Shown here: positions 36,648 through 46,194 of the stretch, in pieces
How the letters are laid out: every line of letters starts with the position of its first letter
Numbering within the stretch: position 1 is the first letter of the stretch
From: Bacteroidales bacterium Phil6
Lineage (GTDB): Bacteria; Bacteroidota; Bacteroidia; Bacteroidales; F082
DNA: 49,086 bases
Assembly: GCA_002633315.1 (NCBI GenBank)
Contig: NWBN01000009.1
Coordinates: 1 to 49,086, forward strand
Direction of reading: 5' to 3'
Made by a program: the position numbers and the translations under genes
Notes under the pieces: generated by a model
Databases searched by the model: none
What the model was told of the DNA's origin: nothing
The model's input: the letters and a program-made list of their open reading frames with translations, nothing else

Positions 36648-36774
36648 TTTTCTAATACTATCTTCAGAATGTCATCACATATAATTGTGACTGCATCTTA
36701 CTAAATAAGTATATTGTTTTTAACAATAAATAAAGTCAAATCCATTAGTTTTATAAATAACAATAAGATCAGCG

Positions 36775-38067
36775 TCAATTATCGAATATCAGGAGAAAAG
36801 CCGTTTCTTTTTCATTAGACCTTAACAATTGTACACTGCCGTTGTGCATCAGCATAATCTGACGCGACACGCTCAGACCTATGCCGTTGCCTTTAGACTT
36901 GGTGGTGTAAAACGGCATGAAGATATCATCGAACATTTCTTTTTTAATAGGTGTACCATTATTTACGAACTCCAACGTGACAACCTCATCGTCATGTAGT
37001 AAGGCATTTATGTTCAACATGGTAGCTCCCGCCTGTATTGCATTGCGGACTAAATTGATTATTACTTGTTTTATCTGATTCTCATCTATATAAAGCATTA
37101 TGTCATCATTATTGCATTTTACGCCATACGTCATGCCTGCATCTGCCATATCATCTTTCATCAATAATAGCACATTATCAATCAAGACTTTAAAAGGGAC
37201 AACCTTTTTAACCGGTTTGTTAATCCTTGTCAAATCACTGTAATTACTTACAATATTGACAAGACCCTTGCTTGTTTTGTTTATAACATCAAGACCTTCT
37301 TTAAATTCACTGCTGTTACCATCATAAACACTGCCAAGACTTTCGCAGAGAGACACTATGGGAGACACTGCATTCATGATTTCATGTATCAGGACGCGTA
37401 ACAAACGAGACCATGTCTCTGTCTCAACAGATTCTATCTCAACATTAATATTGTTTAGTACTAAAATCTTGACATTTTCTTCCTTAAGTTCGGCATATTC
37501 ACATTTTATCGAAAGCATCATTTTACCAAGTTCATTGACAATACCGACCTTTCCCTCTTCACCGTCGCTCAATTTCTCGACGGTGGAATACAATGCCGCG
37601 TCGCGACGGTTCAACTGCTGCAGATGTGTCAACACAGGCAAGCCCAACAATTTCAGAGCCGCCCTGTTATGATACAATATGAAATCCTTTTTATCGACTA
37701 CAATAATGCCGGTATTGACACAATCCAACAACTTCTCGTAATATTTCTCCTTTTCCCTCTGCTGTATAAGTTTAAATTTGACAAGAGCGTTGATTTTATT
37801 CAGTACACTGTTGAATATTCTTTGTATTTCAGAGCTTTTCTTATTTTCCTCAAAATGAAAAGAGAAATCGTCAGCCTCCATGGAACTGAGCATAAAAGAC
37901 AATTTCCGGATATTGTTATTATAAGAAGACAATACCATGAAAGCACATATCAGACAACATATAGATGCCAAAATGCCAAAAAACAGAAAATCATATACGA
38001 AACACAACACAGATGTCACACACAACGACATTATACATATCAGCAATATTATGATTTTCCTGTACAT
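36775..38067 (-). CDS. Sensor histidine kinase (NtrB/NtrY type) of the sigma-54 two-component system
   Basis: 430 aa. Two N-terminal helices (about 4-24 and 28-48), a short HAMP-like stretch, a PAS-like domain (about 105-205), then the kinase core: His228 in LIHEIMNAVSP as phospho-acceptor, N box INLVRNAIQAG, and G box GNGIGLSVSRQIM. It phosphorylates the regulator encoded directly upstream; the two genes overlap as TAATG. The signal is not evident; there is almost no periplasmic loop, so it may sense the membrane or the cytoplasm. Confidence 0.92.
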   Translation of the reverse strand: MYRKIIILLICIMSLCVTSVLCFVYDFLFFGILASICCLICAFMVLSSYNNNIRKLSFMLSSMEADDFSFHFEENKKSSEIQRIFNSVLNKINALVKFKLIQQREKEKYYEKLLDCVNTGIIVVDKKDFILYHNRAALKLLGLPVLTHLQQLNRRDAALYSTVEKLSDGEEGKVGIVNELGKMMLSIKCEYAELKEENVKILVLNNINVEIESVETETWSRLLRVLIHEIMNAVSPIVSLCESLGSVYDGNSSEFKEGLDVINKTSKGLVNIVSNYSDLTRINKPVKKVVPFKVLIDNVLLLMKDDMADAGMTYGVKCNNDDIMLYIDENQIKQVIINLVRNAIQAGATMLNINALLHDDEVVTLEFVNNGTPIKKEMFDDIFMPFYTTKSKGNGIGLSVSRQIMLMHNGSVQLLRSNEKETAFLLIFDN

Positions 38068-39404
38068 TAAAGTCCGTATTTATTAATCTTGTTATAAAGA
38101 GTCTGTCGGCTTATTCCGAGGTGTTTGGCAACGAGGGACAAATTACCTTCATATTTCTTTATCACATTCATTATGGCATTTTTCTCTATATCATCAAGAG
38201 TACCAATATCTTCCTCTTCGGTGTCAGGAGTCCAGTAATCAAGAAAATTCAATTGGAAATCGGAAGTGTCGAGTTTATCGGAAGCACACAAAATAACGGC
38301 TCGTTCCATACAGTTGCGTAACTCTCTGATATTGCCGCCCCACTGATACTTTGAAAGTTGCATCCTGGCATCATCGTCTATGCCTGTTATATTTTTGTTG
38401 TATTGTTTTGCAAAACGATGCATGAACAACTCAGCGAGCGGCACAATATCATCTTTACACTCGCGAAGAGAGGGAACTTTGATATTTATGGTATTGATAC
38501 GATAAAAGAGGTCTTCACGGAAAGAACCTTTCATCACCATATTTTGCAGATTCATATTTGTAGCGCATATCAATCTTACATTAATAGGGATTTCTTTGTT
38601 ATCGCCAACACGCGACACTGTTTTGTCCTGCAAGACGTGAAGCAATTTAGTTTGAAGGTTAAGCGGTATGTTGCCAATCTCATCGAGGAAGATAGTGCCA
38701 TTGTTGGCAAGTTCGAACTTACCTATATGGTCGGAATAAGCATCTGTAAAAGAACCTTTTACATGACCGAACAACTCGCTTTCGAAAAGAGTGCCCGACA
38801 AAGAGCCTATGTCAACGGTCACGAATGGCATGTTGCGGCGCAATGACTGTTGATGTATCTCACGGGCTATCATACTCTTGCCGGTACCATTCTCTCCTGT
38901 TATCAAGATGGAGGCATCGCTTGGGGCGACACGCTGTATTATAGACTTCGTCATCTGAAATGCCGGCGACGTGCCCCAAAACAAAGGAACATCGTCTTTG
39001 TCTTTGTTGTCATGTCCCTTGTCATTAGACTTTCTCATTTTTGCAGCATCGGACAATGTCTTGACAAGACGTTCATTGTCCCATGGCTTGACGATGAAGT
39101 CGTATGCTCCACGTTTGATGCCGTTGACTGCGAGTTCTATGTCGCCAAAGGCGGTGAAAAGCACTACCTCGGCAGTAAAATTTTTCTTTATCTCCGAAAG
39201 CCAAAACAATCCCTCATTGCCGGTATTCGTCTTGTCATTGAAATTCATGTCGAGAAGCACCACGTCATAATCGTGTTCCCGCATGACCGACAACAAAGTC
39301 TTGGGTGAGCTAAGAGTGGTTACGATGTCGAACTTTCCTGAAAGCAACAGTTTAAGCGCCATGAGGATGCTCCTGTTATCATCTATCACAAGGATGTTAG
39401 CCAT
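38067..39404 (-). CDS. NtrC-family response regulator, sigma-54 activator
   Basis: 445 aa from the ATG at 39402-39404; an upstream extension to 39479 lacks the REC start MANILVIDDN. A receiver domain (about 1-120) has Asp52 as phospho-acceptor and a late Lys in FIVKP. The AAA+ domain has Walker A GENGTGKS and Walker B TIFLDEIGN. The sigma-54 contact loop is GSFTDA instead of GAFTGA. The C-terminal Fis-type helix-turn-helix (NLSLVAKHLGISRQTLYNKI) binds enhancer sites. It is in an operon with the kinase. The likely target is the efflux operon at 40378, whose upstream region has paired palindromes and a -24/-12-like element. Confidence 0.93.
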   Translation of the reverse strand: MANILVIDDNRSILMALKLLLSGKFDIVTTLSSPKTLLSVMREHDYDVVLLDMNFNDKTNTGNEGLFWLSEIKKNFTAEVVLFTAFGDIELAVNGIKRGAYDFIVKPWDNERLVKTLSDAAKMRKSNDKGHDNKDKDDVPLFWGTSPAFQMTKSIIQRVAPSDASILITGENGTGKSMIAREIHQQSLRRNMPFVTVDIGSLSGTLFESELFGHVKGSFTDAYSDHIGKFELANNGTIFLDEIGNIPLNLQTKLLHVLQDKTVSRVGDNKEIPINVRLICATNMNLQNMVMKGSFREDLFYRINTINIKVPSLRECKDDIVPLAELFMHRFAKQYNKNITGIDDDARMQLSKYQWGGNIRELRNCMERAVILCASDKLDTSDFQLNFLDYWTPDTEEEDIGTLDDIEKNAIMNVIKKYEGNLSLVAKHLGISRQTLYNKINKYGL

Positions 39405-39531
39405 GACATTAATATAATTAGGTGCGCAAAAACAAAAACGTGCATTAACGACAATACCAAGGCTCAGCAATAACTGCATTTTACTGCCTTAGTGACACAT
39501 GTAATGCAAGCCAACACATTACAATATAACA

Positions 39532-39570
39532 AAGGTGGTTGCCGATTACTCGACCCTCGACATCCACCTT
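39532..39570 (-). terminator. Weak terminator candidate after the OB-fold lipoprotein gene
   Basis: AAGGTGG (39532-39538) and CCACCTT (39564-39570) pair across a 25-base loop. On the minus strand only a short T-rich stretch follows. Confidence 0.35.
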
Positions 39571-39587
39571 GATTTAATTCAATTACA

Positions 39588-40121
39588 CTAATTCACATTG
39601 AACGACTGACACTCAACATGATATTGAATTATAGGATTGCCGCCGTTGGCAACGATTTTTTCACGGTAAGTCTCAATCTGTTTAAGTTGTGGATTCTCCT
39701 CATTCTCATCTATCTCAATTCCGGCAGCCTGTTGTTCCGTCTCACAGATATGATCACCTTCTCTAATGCCGTTCTCCACCACTTCTCTTTCCCATTCATC
39801 GAGATATGCATCATCGATAGTTACAGTAACCTTAACAATACCGTTGACAGTGTATGTTTTTCCTACCGTTGTCCTATCGAAAGGCTCCATACCTTCACTG
39901 GTAAACACAGTCACCATAGCATCGCCTCCTTCAGGAGAGCCAAGGAACAATTTTGTACCTGAATTGGCACAAATATGTTTCGCCACACCCGTAATGGTGA
40001 CAGGTTTCTCGACATATTCAGCAGCCTTGCCGTTAAAATCTTCAACCGTAAGTTCTGTCGTTTTAGGTCCGCAGCAAGATGCCATCAACGCTGCTACAAT
40101 TAAAAGCAAATATTTTCTCAT
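39588..40121 (-). CDS. OB-fold lipoprotein, function unknown
   Basis: 177 aa from the ATG at 40119-40121; a longer frame to 40160 passes through the -7 box and is unlikely. Lipoprotein signal with LMASCCG. The mature part (about 25-115) resembles the tRNA_anti-like/OB-fold pattern of envelope lipoproteins (KPVTITGVAKHICANSG, GKTYTVNGIVKV), followed by an acidic tail. It lies between the sigma-54 regulator and its likely target operon, transcribed leftwards, and has a TAACTTTG promoter. It may bind metals or a ligand related to the efflux system; this is only context. Confidence 0.7.
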   Translation of the reverse strand: MRKYLLLIVAALMASCCGPKTTELTVEDFNGKAAEYVEKPVTITGVAKHICANSGTKLFLGSPEGGDAMVTVFTSEGMEPFDRTTVGKTYTVNGIVKVTVTIDDAYLDEWEREVVENGIREGDHICETEQQAAGIEIDENEENPQLKQIETYREKIVANGGNPIIQYHVECQSFNVN

Positions 40122-40139
40122 GATTTGATTTATTTTTTG

Positions 40140-40147
40140 CAAAGTTA
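40140..40147 (-). promoter_or_regulatory. -7 element of the OB-fold lipoprotein gene
   Basis: TAACTTTG on the minus strand, 18 bases before ATG 40121. Confidence 0.55.
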
Positions 40148-40242
40148 ACAATTTTTTCAATATTTTAATACTAAAACTATATTTTTTTACACATATTTAA
40201 CTGTAAGCTGTCATCTGACTTTTATCATTCCGATGAGTTCAA

Positions 40243-40283
40243 GTGTCCAAAAATTAGATATACAGTGTCCAAAAATTGGACAC
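40243..40283 (+). promoter_or_regulatory. Paired palindromic upstream activator sites of the efflux operon
   Basis: Site 2, GTGTCCAA-AAA-TTGGACAC at 40265-40283, is a perfect inverted repeat. Site 1 at 40243-40261 repeats GTGTCCAAAAATT but its right arm is degenerate (AGATA). The two are 22 bp apart, so they lie on the same helix face, about 55-95 bp upstream of the -24 element. This is the arrangement expected for an NtrC-type enhancer. Confidence 0.65.
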
Positions 40284-40335
40284 TTTTAAAAACTCTATGT
40301 TTTGTATTTTATTGTACATCAACACTTTAAATTAT

Positions 40336-40352
40336 TTGGCACGGATATTGAA
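40336..40352 (+). promoter_or_regulatory. Sigma-54-type -24/-12 promoter of the efflux operon
   Basis: TTGGCACGGATATTGAA: the -24 half TGGCACG is consensus, the -12 half is TTGAA where TTGCA/T is expected. GG at 40338-40339 and GA at 40350-40351 are 10 bp apart, as required. The start would be near 40362, 16 bases before ATG 40378. Confidence 0.55.
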
Positions 40353-40377
40353 TTATCTTATCAAAATAATAAAAGAA

Positions 40378-41718
40378 ATGATACGAAAGACACTCATAAC
40401 AACTATTATAGCAATAGCCATTACGACAATGGTGTCAGGACAAGAGACATGGAATTTGGAAAGATGTATGTTATATGCTTTGGAAAATACGCCGGACATA
40501 AAAAAGAAGATTGCTGAGAACGACAATTTATCTGTTGAATACCGCGATGCCATCATGGATTTTTTACCTGAAATCGAAGGCGGAATCGGAGCCAACGTCA
40601 ATTTCGGACGTTCCATAGACCCGGAAACCAACACCTATATAAATTACAGTAATTTCAACAACAGCTACTCCATCAGTACCGGTTATACCATATTCAACGG
40701 ATTCAACACTGTCAACAATTACAAGATAGCAAAAAACGCAAAACTGATGGGAGTGTCGGAAGCACAAATAATAGAAGATGAAATATGCCTTGCAGTAATA
40801 CAGGCCTACTATAACGTGTTATACTACCAGGAGATGAGCGCATTGGCACAACAGCAGAAAGAAGAGGCGGACAGAAACCTGTATCTCACCAAACGACAGG
40901 AAGAGCAGGGTGTCAAAGGATATGCCGAGGTGGCTGACATGGAAGCTGCCTTTGCAGAAAAAGACTATAACCTTACCAAAATGCAAAACAGTTATGCCAA
41001 TGCCATCTCCGTTCTCAAAGAAAAGATGAGTTATCCCTACAGCGACACTCTCATAGTGGAAAAAGAGATAACACTAAGGGCAGTAAAGGAAGATTATATC
41101 GACACATACGACATCATAGCCCGGGCAGAACTCACGCTGCCCTCGCTCATAAAGGCACGTGGCGACATAGAAAATGCCCGCCTCCGTCTCAGAACATCGC
41201 GCTGGCAGATCTTACCCTCACTCTCCGCCTATGCCGGATACTCAACAGGTTATGCCACCGTGTTCGACAACAGCTATACCACTACACCCTTCCTGGAACA
41301 ATTAGAACAACGACAGGGTGAATACATTCAACTGCAACTCAGCATTCCTATCTTCTATGGTCTTAACAGACATTCCAACATCAGAAAAAACAAAAACGCC
41401 CTTCATATAGCCGAATACGACTATGAGAAAAACCGTAAAGAAATGGAAATAAATGTCGAAATAGCAGTACAGGATATGCAGAATGCCTTGAAATCACTCA
41501 TCTATGCCGACAAAAGAGTCAAAGCTCAACAAAAAGCTCATAACCTCAACATACGCCGTTATGAACAAGGCCTTATCTCTGCCATAGAATACCAGACAAG
41601 CAGTAACAATATCATGTCGGCAGAGGCTGAATATCTCAACGCCTTGCTGCAATACAATCTCAAAAGCAGAATAGTGGATTACTACAAAGGAATATCATAT
41701 ATCAATCAAGAAAACTAA
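40378..41718 (+). CDS. TolC-like outer-membrane efflux protein
   Basis: 446 aa from ATG 40378; the open frame to 40276 would cross the palindrome and the -24/-12 site, so the shorter start with signal peptide (MIRKTLITTI...MVSGQ) is right. The two-fold TolC repeat is seen: each half has long helices and strands (GRSIDPETN...YSISTGYTIFNGF in the first, AYAGYSTGY...IQLQLSIPIFYG in the second). It forms the outer-membrane channel for the tripartite pump with the next three genes. Confidence 0.93.
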   Translation: MIRKTLITTIIAIAITTMVSGQETWNLERCMLYALENTPDIKKKIAENDNLSVEYRDAIMDFLPEIEGGIGANVNFGRSIDPETNTYINYSNFNNSYSISTGYTIFNGFNTVNNYKIAKNAKLMGVSEAQIIEDEICLAVIQAYYNVLYYQEMSALAQQQKEEADRNLYLTKRQEEQGVKGYAEVADMEAAFAEKDYNLTKMQNSYANAISVLKEKMSYPYSDTLIVEKEITLRAVKEDYIDTYDIIARAELTLPSLIKARGDIENARLRLRTSRWQILPSLSAYAGYSTGYATVFDNSYTTTPFLEQLEQRQGEYIQLQLSIPIFYGLNRHSNIRKNKNALHIAEYDYEKNRKEMEINVEIAVQDMQNALKSLIYADKRVKAQQKAHNLNIRRYEQGLISAIEYQTSSNNIMSAEAEYLNALLQYNLKSRIVDYYKGISYINQEN

Positions 41719-41724
41719 ATAGTT

Positions 41725-42984
41725 ATGGATCGTAAAATAGAGAAGAAAACAGGTTTTAAAGCATTGTTTCAAAAGAAAAACATCAAATATCTGTTCATAG
41801 CAGCTTTTGTTATCTTTATTATTTGTATTGTGTTGCGCAAAGAACACAATGCGTTGCGCATTGACAGTCGTATTCTGACTACCGGTGTTGTAACACAAGG
41901 AGAATTTAACGACTACATACGTATCAATGGTCAGGTTCAACCAATCAGCACTGTACAGCTCAGCCCTATGGAAGGCGGCATGGTGGAAAGCATTATCAAA
42001 GAAGAAGGCAGCACCGTCAAAAAAGGTGATGTTATTGTCATTCTCAGCAACCCTAACTTAGATTTACAAATCCTTAATTCGGAGGCTGAACTTGCCGAGA
42101 AGGAAAATATACTCCGCAATACCATCATCTCTATGGAACAACAGAAACTCAGCGTAGAACAGGAAAGACTACAATGTCAAATGACTTTGCGTCGTATGAA
42201 AAGGGCTTTTGAACAAAATGAGGCATTGTTCCACGACTCTCTCATTGCCAAAGAGACATATCTTCAATCCAAGGAAGATTACGAACTGGCAGCCGACAAA
42301 CTGAAACTCATCATCAACAGACAAATTCAAGACAGCCTCTACCGCACAGTGGAAATACAACAAATGGAGGAAAGTCTTAAAAACATGCGTGTCAACATGA
42401 TGATGATACGACAACGTAAAGACAATCTCATGGTGAAGGCTCCCATAGACGGCGAGTTGGGACTGCTCGACGTGACTCTCGGACAGTCTATAACGTCAGG
42501 CGCCAAAATAGGACAAATCAACGACTTGTCCAATTTTAAGATAGAGGTGATGATAGACGAACACTATATCGACAGAGTAAACGCCGGTTTAGACGCTACT
42601 TTCGAACGCCGGAAAGAGACTTATAAAACAGTCTTGCGCAAAGTCTATCCTGAAGTGCGCGACGGCAAATTCAAAGCGGAATTCAAGTTCGTAGATGCTC
42701 GCCCTGACAACATACGAAGCGGACAAACCTACAACATGAATCTTCAATTGGGACAACCTCAGGAGGCTCTGCTCATACCACGCGGCTCTTTCTACCAGAA
42801 AACAGCCGGCAACTGGATATATGTCATCGACGAAAAGGAAAACAAAGCTTACAAACGCCCGATAAAAATAGGAAAACAGAATCCTCAGTATTATGAGGTG
42901 TTGGAGGGCCTTAATCCGGGTGAAAAGGTAATAACATCGAGTTATGATAATTACGGTAATGCAGACGTATTGATAATGAATTGA
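41725..42984 (+). CDS. HlyD/MacA-like periplasmic adaptor
   Basis: 419 aa. One N-terminal membrane helix (about 28-47), then the biotinyl-lipoyl halves flanking a long coiled coil (about 110-215, with repeated LxxEQ and MEES heptads), and a beta-barrel domain (about 255-340). It joins the permease to the TolC channel. It lacks the cysteine of an acylated MacA. It starts six bases after the tolC-like stop. Confidence 0.92.
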   Translation: MDRKIEKKTGFKALFQKKNIKYLFIAAFVIFIICIVLRKEHNALRIDSRILTTGVVTQGEFNDYIRINGQVQPISTVQLSPMEGGMVESIIKEEGSTVKKGDVIVILSNPNLDLQILNSEAELAEKENILRNTIISMEQQKLSVEQERLQCQMTLRRMKRAFEQNEALFHDSLIAKETYLQSKEDYELAADKLKLIINRQIQDSLYRTVEIQQMEESLKNMRVNMMMIRQRKDNLMVKAPIDGELGLLDVTLGQSITSGAKIGQINDLSNFKIEVMIDEHYIDRVNAGLDATFERRKETYKTVLRKVYPEVRDGKFKAEFKFVDARPDNIRSGQTYNMNLQLGQPQEALLIPRGSFYQKTAGNWIYVIDEKENKAYKRPIKIGKQNPQYYEVLEGLNPGEKVITSSYDNYGNADVLIMN

Positions 42985-43007
42985 TTAACACAATAAAAAC
43001 ACATATC

Positions 43008-43688
43008 ATGATTAAAGTAAGAGAATTAGTAAAAGAATTTCGTACCGAAGAAATAATAACCACTGCGTTGGATAAGGTTTCATTCGAAGTAAAACAAGGA
43101 GAATTTGTCGCCATCATGGGACCTTCAGGCTGTGGAAAATCTACATTGCTAAACATACTCGGACTTTTAGACAATCCTACCGAAGGCTATTACGAATTTC
43201 TCGGCAAAGACGTATCGAAGCTAAAAGAAAAAGACCGCACACTCTTCCGAAAAGGCAATATTGGCTTCGTATTCCAAAGTTTCAACCTCATCGATGAACT
43301 CAACGTTTATGAAAACATAGAATTGCCTCTTGTTTATCTCAACATCAAGGCATCGGAACGCAAAGAAATGGTGGAAAATATCATGAAAAGAATGGCGATA
43401 GGGCATCGTCGCGACCATTTTCCACAACAACTCTCCGGCGGTCAGCAGCAGCGTGTAGCCATAGCCCGCGCCGTGATAGCAAACCCCAAACTCATATTGG
43501 CAGACGAACCGACCGGAAATTTAGACTCCAAAAACGGTCATGAGGTGATGAATCTCCTTACTGAATTGAACAAAGAAGGTTCCACCATCATCATGGTGAC
43601 ACACTCACAAAAAGACGCCGGCTATGCCCAACGCATAATAAATCTCCTGGATGGACATATCGTAAATGACATTATTAGTGAATTGTAA
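43008..43688 (+). CDS. ABC transporter ATPase, MacB/LolD type
   Basis: 226 aa from ATG 43008; an upstream TTG at 42981 overlaps the previous stop and is less likely. Walker A GPSGCGKST (38-46), Q loop in FVFQSFN, signature LSGGQQQR, Walker B LILADEPTGNLD, and the switch His in MVTHSQ. It powers the pump or exporter with the permease that follows. The short ATPase and separate permease are characteristic of Bacteroidota MacB-like systems, where the E. coli MacB is one chain. Confidence 0.95.
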   Translation: MIKVRELVKEFRTEEIITTALDKVSFEVKQGEFVAIMGPSGCGKSTLLNILGLLDNPTEGYYEFLGKDVSKLKEKDRTLFRKGNIGFVFQSFNLIDELNVYENIELPLVYLNIKASERKEMVENIMKRMAIGHRRDHFPQQLSGGQQQRVAIARAVIANPKLILADEPTGNLDSKNGHEVMNLLTELNKEGSTIIMVTHSQKDAGYAQRIINLLDGHIVNDIISEL

Positions 43689-43702
43689 TTAATCTATTCA
43701 GT

Positions 43703-46099
43703 ATGATAATAAGAAATTTCACCCATTTGATAAAACGCTTTAAAACAGCGTCATTACTGAACATATTCGGATTGGCTTTAGCTTTTGCTGTAACTTACCT
43801 GATAATTATTGAAGTACGATACGAACTTTCGTACAACAGAAATATCAACAACAGTAAAAACATTTATACAATCGAGATTTATTACGATTATTACAACCGA
43901 TACATGGCTGCCATCCCCATTCCTATTGGAAATGCAATTTGTAAAAACAACCCGGCAATAAAAAATCATGCCGTTTATTTTGGTGAAGCGAATTATGAAT
44001 GTTATTCTAAAAATGAAAATGAAGATTTAATAAAAAACACATTCAATGGTGTGACCTTTTCTCCAAAATGGTATGAAACATTCGACATAAAAGCATTGGA
44101 AGGAGATATAACATTGAACGACAATCCTGATTGTATTGCCGTCACAAAATCAGCGGCAAAGCGCCTCAATCTTAAGATCAACGACATGCTCCCCACTTTT
44201 GATTACATGCAAGTCGTAGCCATTATACCTGATTTCCCTGAAAACAGTGACTTCGGCAAAATAGAAGTAGTATTCACAAAAGAATCGAGCAACGATAACA
44301 ATTTTTCAGAGTGGAGTTACAAATTTTACTTGCTGCTGAATGACAACGCCGACTTAGACAATTGTTTAGAAACAGGATTAACATCAATAAAAGATCTTAT
44401 TTATTCGACTTTTAGTGATGAAGACCTGAAATCTATGTATCAGGACAACGAACTTTCTGTTTTTGAAAATTTACGGATACTGAATATCAACGACAGTTAT
44501 TTCGCAAAAGACAGTCAAAGTATATCGCCAAACTCAAAAAAAGGGAACCTGACAACCACAATATCACTGATAGCCATAGCTGTATTGATAATTGCCATAG
44601 CATTTATAAATTTCATCAATTTTTTCATGTCCATGGTACCTCAAAGGATAAGGTCTGTCAGCACCTATCGTATTTACGGCTGCACTGTGGCGAAAATGCG
44701 TCTCAGTTTCGTCATGGAAACAGTTTTCATAACCATTATTTCACTTATTCTGTCGATAATCATTATTTTACTGATAAGAAATTCCTATATTGCTGAATTG
44801 TTGCCTGTCTCCATTGCATTGAAAAACAATATTGTCAACTTCGTCATCATAGCAATGACAGGTTTCATAGCCGCAATATTGGCAAGTATATATCCTTCAT
44901 ATTATATCACGTCATTTCCAACCACATTCACTCTGAAAGCCGGATTTGCAATGTCAAAATCAAGCAATAAACTTCGTTATACATTGACAATCATTCAATT
45001 TATCATATCTATAATACTAATTATATGTTCCATCTTCATCAAACTACAACATGAATACATGATGAATTACGACATGGGATTCAACAAAGAAATGGTATTG
45101 TGTTGCGATATCCCATATCAAATTGGCAATTCGTATGATAAGAGAATGACTCTCATGGAAGAGTTGAAACAAGACACTGACATTAAAGATGTTACATTTT
45201 CTTCCGGTGAAATAGTAAATGTTTCACGCATGTCCTGGGGAAGAGAATATAAAGGTCAGAATATCTATTTCGAATGTTTTCCTGTAGCATACAATTTCCT
45301 GACATTTATGGACATAGACATCATTGATGGAGAAAATTTCAGTCGAAGCGATGAACTCGATTCTTTGGGAACAATCATTTTCAATGATTATGCAAGAAGA
45401 AACAATGAAATGGCATTGGGAGACCTGATTCCCGGACATGTCAAAGAGATACCAATAAAAGGATTCTGCAAAAACTTCAATTACAGACCCTTGCAACACG
45501 GCATAAGCAATTTCGCCTTCTATGTCTTTGGAAAACAATCATGGAAAAGTCTTAATCATCTGTATGTCAAAACAATACCCGGAGCAGATATCAAAAACAC
45601 CATTAAACATATCAAAAGTTCTATTGTAAAAATGTCACCGAATACAACAGAAGATGAAGTGGACGTTACCTTTTTCGATGATGAATTGAAAGTCAACTAT
45701 TCCTTCGAACAAAATCTCTCGAATCTGATAACTACATTTACTCTGATATCTATCATAATATCATTGATAGGAGTTTTTGGCATGGTCCTGTTCGAAACAC
45801 AATACAAGCAGAAAGAGATAGCTATCCGAAAAGTCAACGGAGCGACGACAAAAGAAATCATCTTCAAATTCATGAAGAAATATATATACATCATCATCAT
45901 CAGTTTTGTCATAGCCTCACCAATAAGTTGGATTATCACAGACCGCTGGTTCAACAATTTCACATATCACATACCGATATATCCATGGGTTTTCATCATA
46001 GCACTCGGTCTTATTTCAGCAATAACACTGACATTAATATATGTAAGATGCTTAAAAGCGGCGAACACCAATCCTATAGAATACCTTAAAAACGAATAA
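43703..46099 (+). CDS. MacB-like FtsX-domain permease
   Basis: 798 aa. A first helix near 20-38, a periplasmic MacB_PCD-like domain (about 50-275), three helices of the first FtsX unit (about 285-405), another helix at about 430, a second periplasmic domain (about 450-670) and three terminal helices of the second FtsX unit (about 680-790, with EIAIRKVNGATTKEI, the coupling-helix motif). It therefore has the duplicated eight-helix form common in this phylum. With TolC-, HlyD- and ATPase-like partners it would export a drug, peptide or lipid; the substrate is unknown. It starts 14 bases after the ATPase gene. Confidence 0.92.
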   Translation: MIIRNFTHLIKRFKTASLLNIFGLALAFAVTYLIIIEVRYELSYNRNINNSKNIYTIEIYYDYYNRYMAAIPIPIGNAICKNNPAIKNHAVYFGEANYECYSKNENEDLIKNTFNGVTFSPKWYETFDIKALEGDITLNDNPDCIAVTKSAAKRLNLKINDMLPTFDYMQVVAIIPDFPENSDFGKIEVVFTKESSNDNNFSEWSYKFYLLLNDNADLDNCLETGLTSIKDLIYSTFSDEDLKSMYQDNELSVFENLRILNINDSYFAKDSQSISPNSKKGNLTTTISLIAIAVLIIAIAFINFINFFMSMVPQRIRSVSTYRIYGCTVAKMRLSFVMETVFITIISLILSIIIILLIRNSYIAELLPVSIALKNNIVNFVIIAMTGFIAAILASIYPSYYITSFPTTFTLKAGFAMSKSSNKLRYTLTIIQFIISIILIICSIFIKLQHEYMMNYDMGFNKEMVLCCDIPYQIGNSYDKRMTLMEELKQDTDIKDVTFSSGEIVNVSRMSWGREYKGQNIYFECFPVAYNFLTFMDIDIIDGENFSRSDELDSLGTIIFNDYARRNNEMALGDLIPGHVKEIPIKGFCKNFNYRPLQHGISNFAFYVFGKQSWKSLNHLYVKTIPGADIKNTIKHIKSSIVKMSPNTTEDEVDVTFFDDELKVNYSFEQNLSNLITTFTLISIIISLIGVFGMVLFETQYKQKEIAIRKVNGATTKEIIFKFMKKYIYIIIISFVIASPISWIITDRWFNNFTYHIPIYPWVFIIALGLISAITLTLIYVRCLKAANTNPIEYLKNE

Positions 46100-46104
46100 A
46101 AAAC

Positions 46105-46194
46105 GCCGACTCGTCAAAAACAACTGCTATTGCAGCAATTATCTGAACAAAAACCTCGAAAATCGCTGCATTATCAATGAAAAGACGAGTCGGC
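46105..46194 (+). repeat. Long structured inverted repeat after the efflux operon
   Basis: GCCGACTCGTC (46105-46115) and GACGAGTCGGC (46184-46194) are exact inverted copies 68 bp apart. Inside, TGCAGC (about 46131) and GCTGCA (46165-46170) can also pair, giving a two-stage stem. The T-rich tail is weak (ATTATTATATT), so it is not a standard terminator, though it may end the efflux transcript. The remaining 46195-46400 is AT-rich with no gene. Confidence 0.7.

Noticed and set aside
38358..39308. Two long plus-strand open frames
   Set aside because: Both are antisense to the response regulator gene.
40276..40377. Longer N-terminus of the TolC-like protein
   Set aside because: It would start with TTG inside the palindrome and add residues before a normal signal peptide; ATG 40378 is better.
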